From: Streptomyces turgidiscabies Car8
GTDB lineage: Bacteria > Actinomycetota > Actinomycetes > Streptomycetales > Streptomycetaceae
Length of the DNA stretch: 40,397 bases
Reading direction: 5' to 3'
Assembly (NCBI RefSeq): GCF_000331005.1
Contig: NZ_AEJB01000475.1
Location: 1-40,397 of the forward strand
Under the pieces are notes generated by a model that saw only the letters and a list, made by a program, of their open reading frames with translations, did not search any database and was not told the origin of the DNA. Positions 38,637 to 40,397 of this stretch are shown piece by piece. The translations under genes and the position numbers were made by a program. The number at the start of each line of letters is the position of its first letter. Positions within the stretch are counted from its first letter, which is position 1.

Positions 38637-38675
38637 GATCAAAAGGGATTAGGGCCGACCCTAATTTGTGTGATC
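38637..38675. promoter_or_regulatory. operator-like nested palindrome
   Basis: ATTAGGG (38648-38654) and CCCTAAT (38659-38665) are perfect arms around CCGA, enclosed by outer arms GATCA (38637-38641) and TGATC (38671-38675). It is AT-rich against a GC-rich background and lies upstream of the small XRE gene, so it probably covers that promoter. Confidence 0.6.
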
Positions 38676-38729
38676 TTGAAGTGCGTGGGTATGACACCGG
38701 CCCACCCTCCGGATAGGCCCGCCGTAGCC

Positions 38730-38764
38730 GCGGGGGCAGTGTGATGTGTGTCCTCTGCCCCCGC
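38730..38764 (+). terminator. 10-bp stem, 15-nt loop hairpin
   Basis: GCGGGGGCAG at 38730-38739 pairs exactly with CTGCCCCCGC at 38755-38764. It is the first of several hairpins in the non-coding stretch 38615-39433. Confidence 0.45.
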
Positions 38765-38793
38765 TAGGCGCTCGCCCGTGCGGCTGAGCGCCG

Positions 38794-38825
38794 CCGCCCC
38801 GTTCTCCGTATGGAGGGCGGGGCGG
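38794..38825 (+). terminator. 8-bp GC hairpin
   Basis: CCGCCCCG (38794-38801) pairs with CGGGGCGG (38818-38825), followed by TTTAC. Inner bases can extend the fold. It is closely followed by a stronger hairpin at 38841. Confidence 0.45.
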
Positions 38826-38840
38826 TTTACTGTGCCCAGA

Positions 38841-38873
38841 CGCCCCCTGTCGCGTGTGATGCGACAGGGGGCG
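38841..38873 (+). terminator. 13-bp perfect hairpin
   Basis: Arms 38841-38853 and 38861-38873 are exact complements with a 7-nt loop. The stem core CCCCCTGTCG resembles that of the hairpin at 39236, so the two may be related elements. Probably a factor-independent or bidirectional terminator. Confidence 0.6.
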
Positions 38874-38994
38874 CCCTCCGGCCGCGGCGCCTCCCGAGCA
38901 GCCGCCGCCGGGCTCGCTTGGGGTTGTGTGTCAGGCGGATGGAATGGTCACGTCCGCCTCCCCAGACTGCACATTACCCACTCAGACGGCCGAT

Positions 38995-39162
38995 CTACAG
39001 ACGGTAGACCCGGGTTATGTAGCCGATTCGCCAGCGTTTCGATTGCTTGTGCGGGGCTTTGCCAGTTTTTATGAGGCAGCAGATCCAGACAATTACGAGA
39101 CCGGCCGCCCCGTTTCTGCCTGCGTGACGAGGCATCAGGACATCCGGCCACTCGACGACCAT
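38995..39162 (-). CDS. possible small membrane-associated ORF, 55 aa
   Basis: A frame from ATG 39162 to 38995 encodes VVEWPDVLMPRHAGRNG, a short hydrophobic stretch AAGLVIVWICCLIK, and a basic tail rich in Lys, Arg and Trp. The local DNA is less GC-rich than the rest of the window. No good ribosome-binding site is seen. It may be a relic or chance frame. This is the only gene candidate between 38615 and 39433. Confidence 0.25.
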   Translation of the reverse strand: MVVEWPDVLMPRHAGRNGAAGLVIVWICCLIKTGKAPHKQSKRWRIGYITRVYRL

Positions 39163-39235
39163 CCTAGTCGCACAGACGTTCGATAGAGTGGCCCATGCGT
39201 ACGCCAGGGAGCGGGAGGTCCCGGGCCTACGCAGA

Positions 39236-39266
39236 CACCCCCTGCCGCGCAAATCGGCAGGGGGTG
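39236..39266 (+). terminator. 12-bp perfect hairpin
   Basis: CACCCCCTGCCG (39236-39247) pairs exactly with CGGCAGGGGGTG (39255-39266) around a 7-nt loop. Its stem is similar to that at 38841-38873. Between the two lies the low-GC segment. Confidence 0.55.
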
Positions 39267-39376
39267 CGCTGCGAGCAAGGGTAGATGGAGACTCTGACAT
39301 CAGCCCAGCAGTCCTGACATCGCGTCGGATCAGCGAAGTTACGGACTAGTACCGGACTCTCAAGATCAACAAATGT

Positions 39377-39413
39377 AGAAGCCCGGTAGATCCTGAGGAC
39401 CTACCGGGCTTCT
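39377..39413 (-). terminator. tRNA-Ile transcription terminator
   Basis: Arms 39377-39389 and 39401-39413 are perfect over 13 bp, with a further TCC/GGA pair inside the loop. It starts about 20 bases past the 3' end of the leftward tRNA gene and is followed on that strand by a T-rich stretch (CATTTGTTG). This is the expected place and form for the terminator of the tRNA transcript. Confidence 0.75.
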
Positions 39414-39433
39414 GACCTGGCACTTAACTACTG

Positions 39434-39507
39434 TGGGGCTAACAGGATTTGAACCTGTGGCCTCATCCTTATCAGGGATGCGCTCTAACCAACTGAGCTA
39501 TAGCCCC
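39434..39507 (-). tRNA. tRNA-Ile (anticodon GAT)
   Basis: Read on the minus strand it folds as a full cloverleaf. Acceptor GGGGCTA pairs with TAGCCCC, followed by discriminator A. The D-arm carries AGCTCAGTTGGTTAGAGC. The anticodon stem CATCC/GGATG holds loop CTGATAA with anticodon GAT. The T-arm is ACAGGTTCAAATCCTGT. No CCA is encoded. The gene lies next to the DUF3566 gene, as in the conserved gyrA-DUF3566-tRNA-Ile order of actinobacteria. Its 3' end points to the mobile region, a classic integration target. Confidence 0.97.
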
Positions 39508-39547
39508 GCCGCGCTGTGCGGTGTATGTCCCGCGCGCTGACCTCTGA

Positions 39548-39576
39548 AGATTAGCGCACGACGCGGTCAGTCCCAA
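39548..39576 (-). promoter_or_regulatory. probable promoter of tRNA-Ile
   Basis: On the minus strand TTGGGA (39576-39571) and TAATCT (39553-39548) are separated by 17 bases, and the -10 lies about 40 bases before the tRNA 5' end. Spacing and similarity suit a housekeeping sigma factor promoter. Confidence 0.5.
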
Positions 39577-39639
39577 AATCGATAGTCGGGCGACGTTTGG
39601 GACCGCACCTCACCCGCGTCTCACCTGCGCTTCACCAGC

Positions 39640-40397
39640 TCACTCGTCCTCGGCGAGCGTCAGCTCGATGCCGCCGACGAAGCCCGCGGAGAGGTTGTAG
39701 ATGAACGCGCCGAGGGTCGCCAGCGCCGTCGCGAGGACGACGTCGATGACGGCGATGACGGACGTGAACATCAGGACGTGCGGGAGCGACAGGAAGGACT
39801 GGAGGTCGAAGCCGTTCGACTCGTTCGACCCCGTGGCCTCCGAGATCGTGCCGCCGACCGTCGAGAAGACGCCCATCGCGTCCATGACCATCCACAGGAC
39901 CACCGCCGCCACGATGGTGCAGATGCCCAGCGCGATCGACAGCAGGAAGCTGACCTTCATCACCGACCACGGGTCGGCCTTGGACACGCGCAGCCGGGCC
40001 TTGCGCGTGCGGGGCAGGGTGGTCGCCCCCGTACGCGGGCGCCGTACGGCCCCTGCCTGGGCGTTGCGGGCCTGCGCCTGAGCCGGGGCCTGCACCGGGG
40101 CCGCGGGGCCCCCGGCAGCGGCCGACGGGTAGGCCTGCGGCGGGTGGTAGGGCCCTGCCGCCTGCTGCGGCTGCCGCTCACCGGGCAACGGCGACTGCTG
40201 CGGCGGCGCCACGGGGGCGCGCTGCGCGGCGGGCTCCGCCACCGGCATCGCGCCCGGGGCCCCCTGGGCGGCCGCGCCGCCACCGGCCCCGTACTGCTGG
40301 GTCTGCGGACCTCTGGCGTCCGTCACGGTTCCCCCCTGGGATCCCTGCGATCCATGCGTGTCGGGCGAGCGCTTGCCGCTCGTGCGCGGCTTGATGG
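39640..40397 (-). CDS. DUF3566-family membrane protein, 5' end outside the window
   Basis: The C-terminal 115 residues carry two hydrophobic segments (MKVSFLLSIALGICTIVAAVV and, near the end, SVIAVIDVVLATALATLGAF, each within longer runs) separated by an acidic Ser/Asn loop, the DUF3566 layout. The N-terminal part is long, disordered and rich in Pro, Gln, Ala and Gly. GTG 40326 follows AGGGGGG and would give 228 residues. However, the frame stays open to the window edge with similar low-complexity text (IKPRTSGKRSPD), so the real start is probably further right. In actinobacteria this gene follows gyrA; its function is unknown. Confidence 0.85.
   Translation of the reverse strand, partial: IKPRTSGKRSPDTHGSQGSQGGTVTDARGPQTQQYGAGGGAAAQGAPGAMPVAEPAAQRAPVAPPQQSPLPGERQPQQAAGPYHPPQAYPSAAAGGPAAPVQAPAQAQARNAQAGAVRRPRTGATTLPRTRKARLRVSKADPWSVMKVSFLLSIALGICTIVAAVVLWMVMDAMGVFSTVGGTISEATGSNESNGFDLQSFLSLPHVLMFTSVIAVIDVVLATALATLGAFIYNLSAGFVGGIELTLAEDE

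Noticed and set aside
1..40397. Integrase, excisionase, transposase or diversity-generating reverse transcriptase.
   Set aside because: No reading frame on either strand showed the motifs of these families, so none is annotated.

Overview
The window reads as a high-GC Streptomyces (or close relative) chromosome carrying most of a siphovirus-type prophage. The host assignment rests on very high GC coding DNA, frequent GTG starts, Streptomyces-only families (a DUF6233 protein, DUF2637/Spd-like membrane proteins, XRE-TPR regulators) and, at the right edge, a DUF3566-type membrane gene next to tRNA-Ile(GAT). That pair normally follows gyrA in actinobacteria.

Left part, about 1-10.4 kb: early/accessory phage region. 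A rightward operon (554-3316) of six small genes linked mostly by 4-nt stop/start overlaps includes a HAD phosphatase-like protein. It is followed by a zinc-ribbon protein and a GvpU-like protein. A leftward block (6139-4798) holds a gene with an early in-frame stop codon, a DUF6233 gene, an unknown gene and a ParE/RelE-like gene; a cluster of DnaA-box-like sites (5089-5156) lies just upstream of the last one. A rightward set (6310-8865) encodes DUF2637/Spd-like membrane proteins of the sort seen on Streptomyces plasmids and integrative elements. A divergent pair (membrane protein 8884-9516, lipoprotein 9712-10401) looks like a moron cassette.

Centre, 10.5-35.06 kb: a nearly complete late region in standard order. 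It runs GIY-YIG nuclease, small and large terminase, portal, minor head protein, scaffold, major capsid protein, four small head-region proteins, an 1152-residue protein with about 27 copies of a 20-residue repeat, head-tail connectors, tail terminator-like protein, tail tube, tail chaperones gpG/gpGT with a canonical -1 slippery heptamer, tape measure protein (reading frame broken near 27.74-27.82 kb), a large minor tail protein, a fibre-like protein, an Acb2/Tad1-like helical-hairpin protein, amidase endolysin and two small membrane proteins (holin candidates). A strong terminator at 35149-35182 closes the region. Head, tail and lysis functions are all present; no integrase, excisionase or replication protein is visible, so the rest of the prophage should lie to the left.

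Right part, 35.18-40.4 kb: a HAD hydrolase, an XRE-TPR regulator, three small unknown proteins and a small XRE repressor with a palindromic operator. About 0.8 kb of hairpin-rich, mostly non-coding DNA follows, then tRNA-Ile(GAT) and the 5'-truncated DUF3566 gene. The 3' end of tRNA-Ile faces the mobile region and is the natural candidate attachment site. Whether 35.2-39.4 kb is prophage, a second element or old chromosome cannot be settled here.
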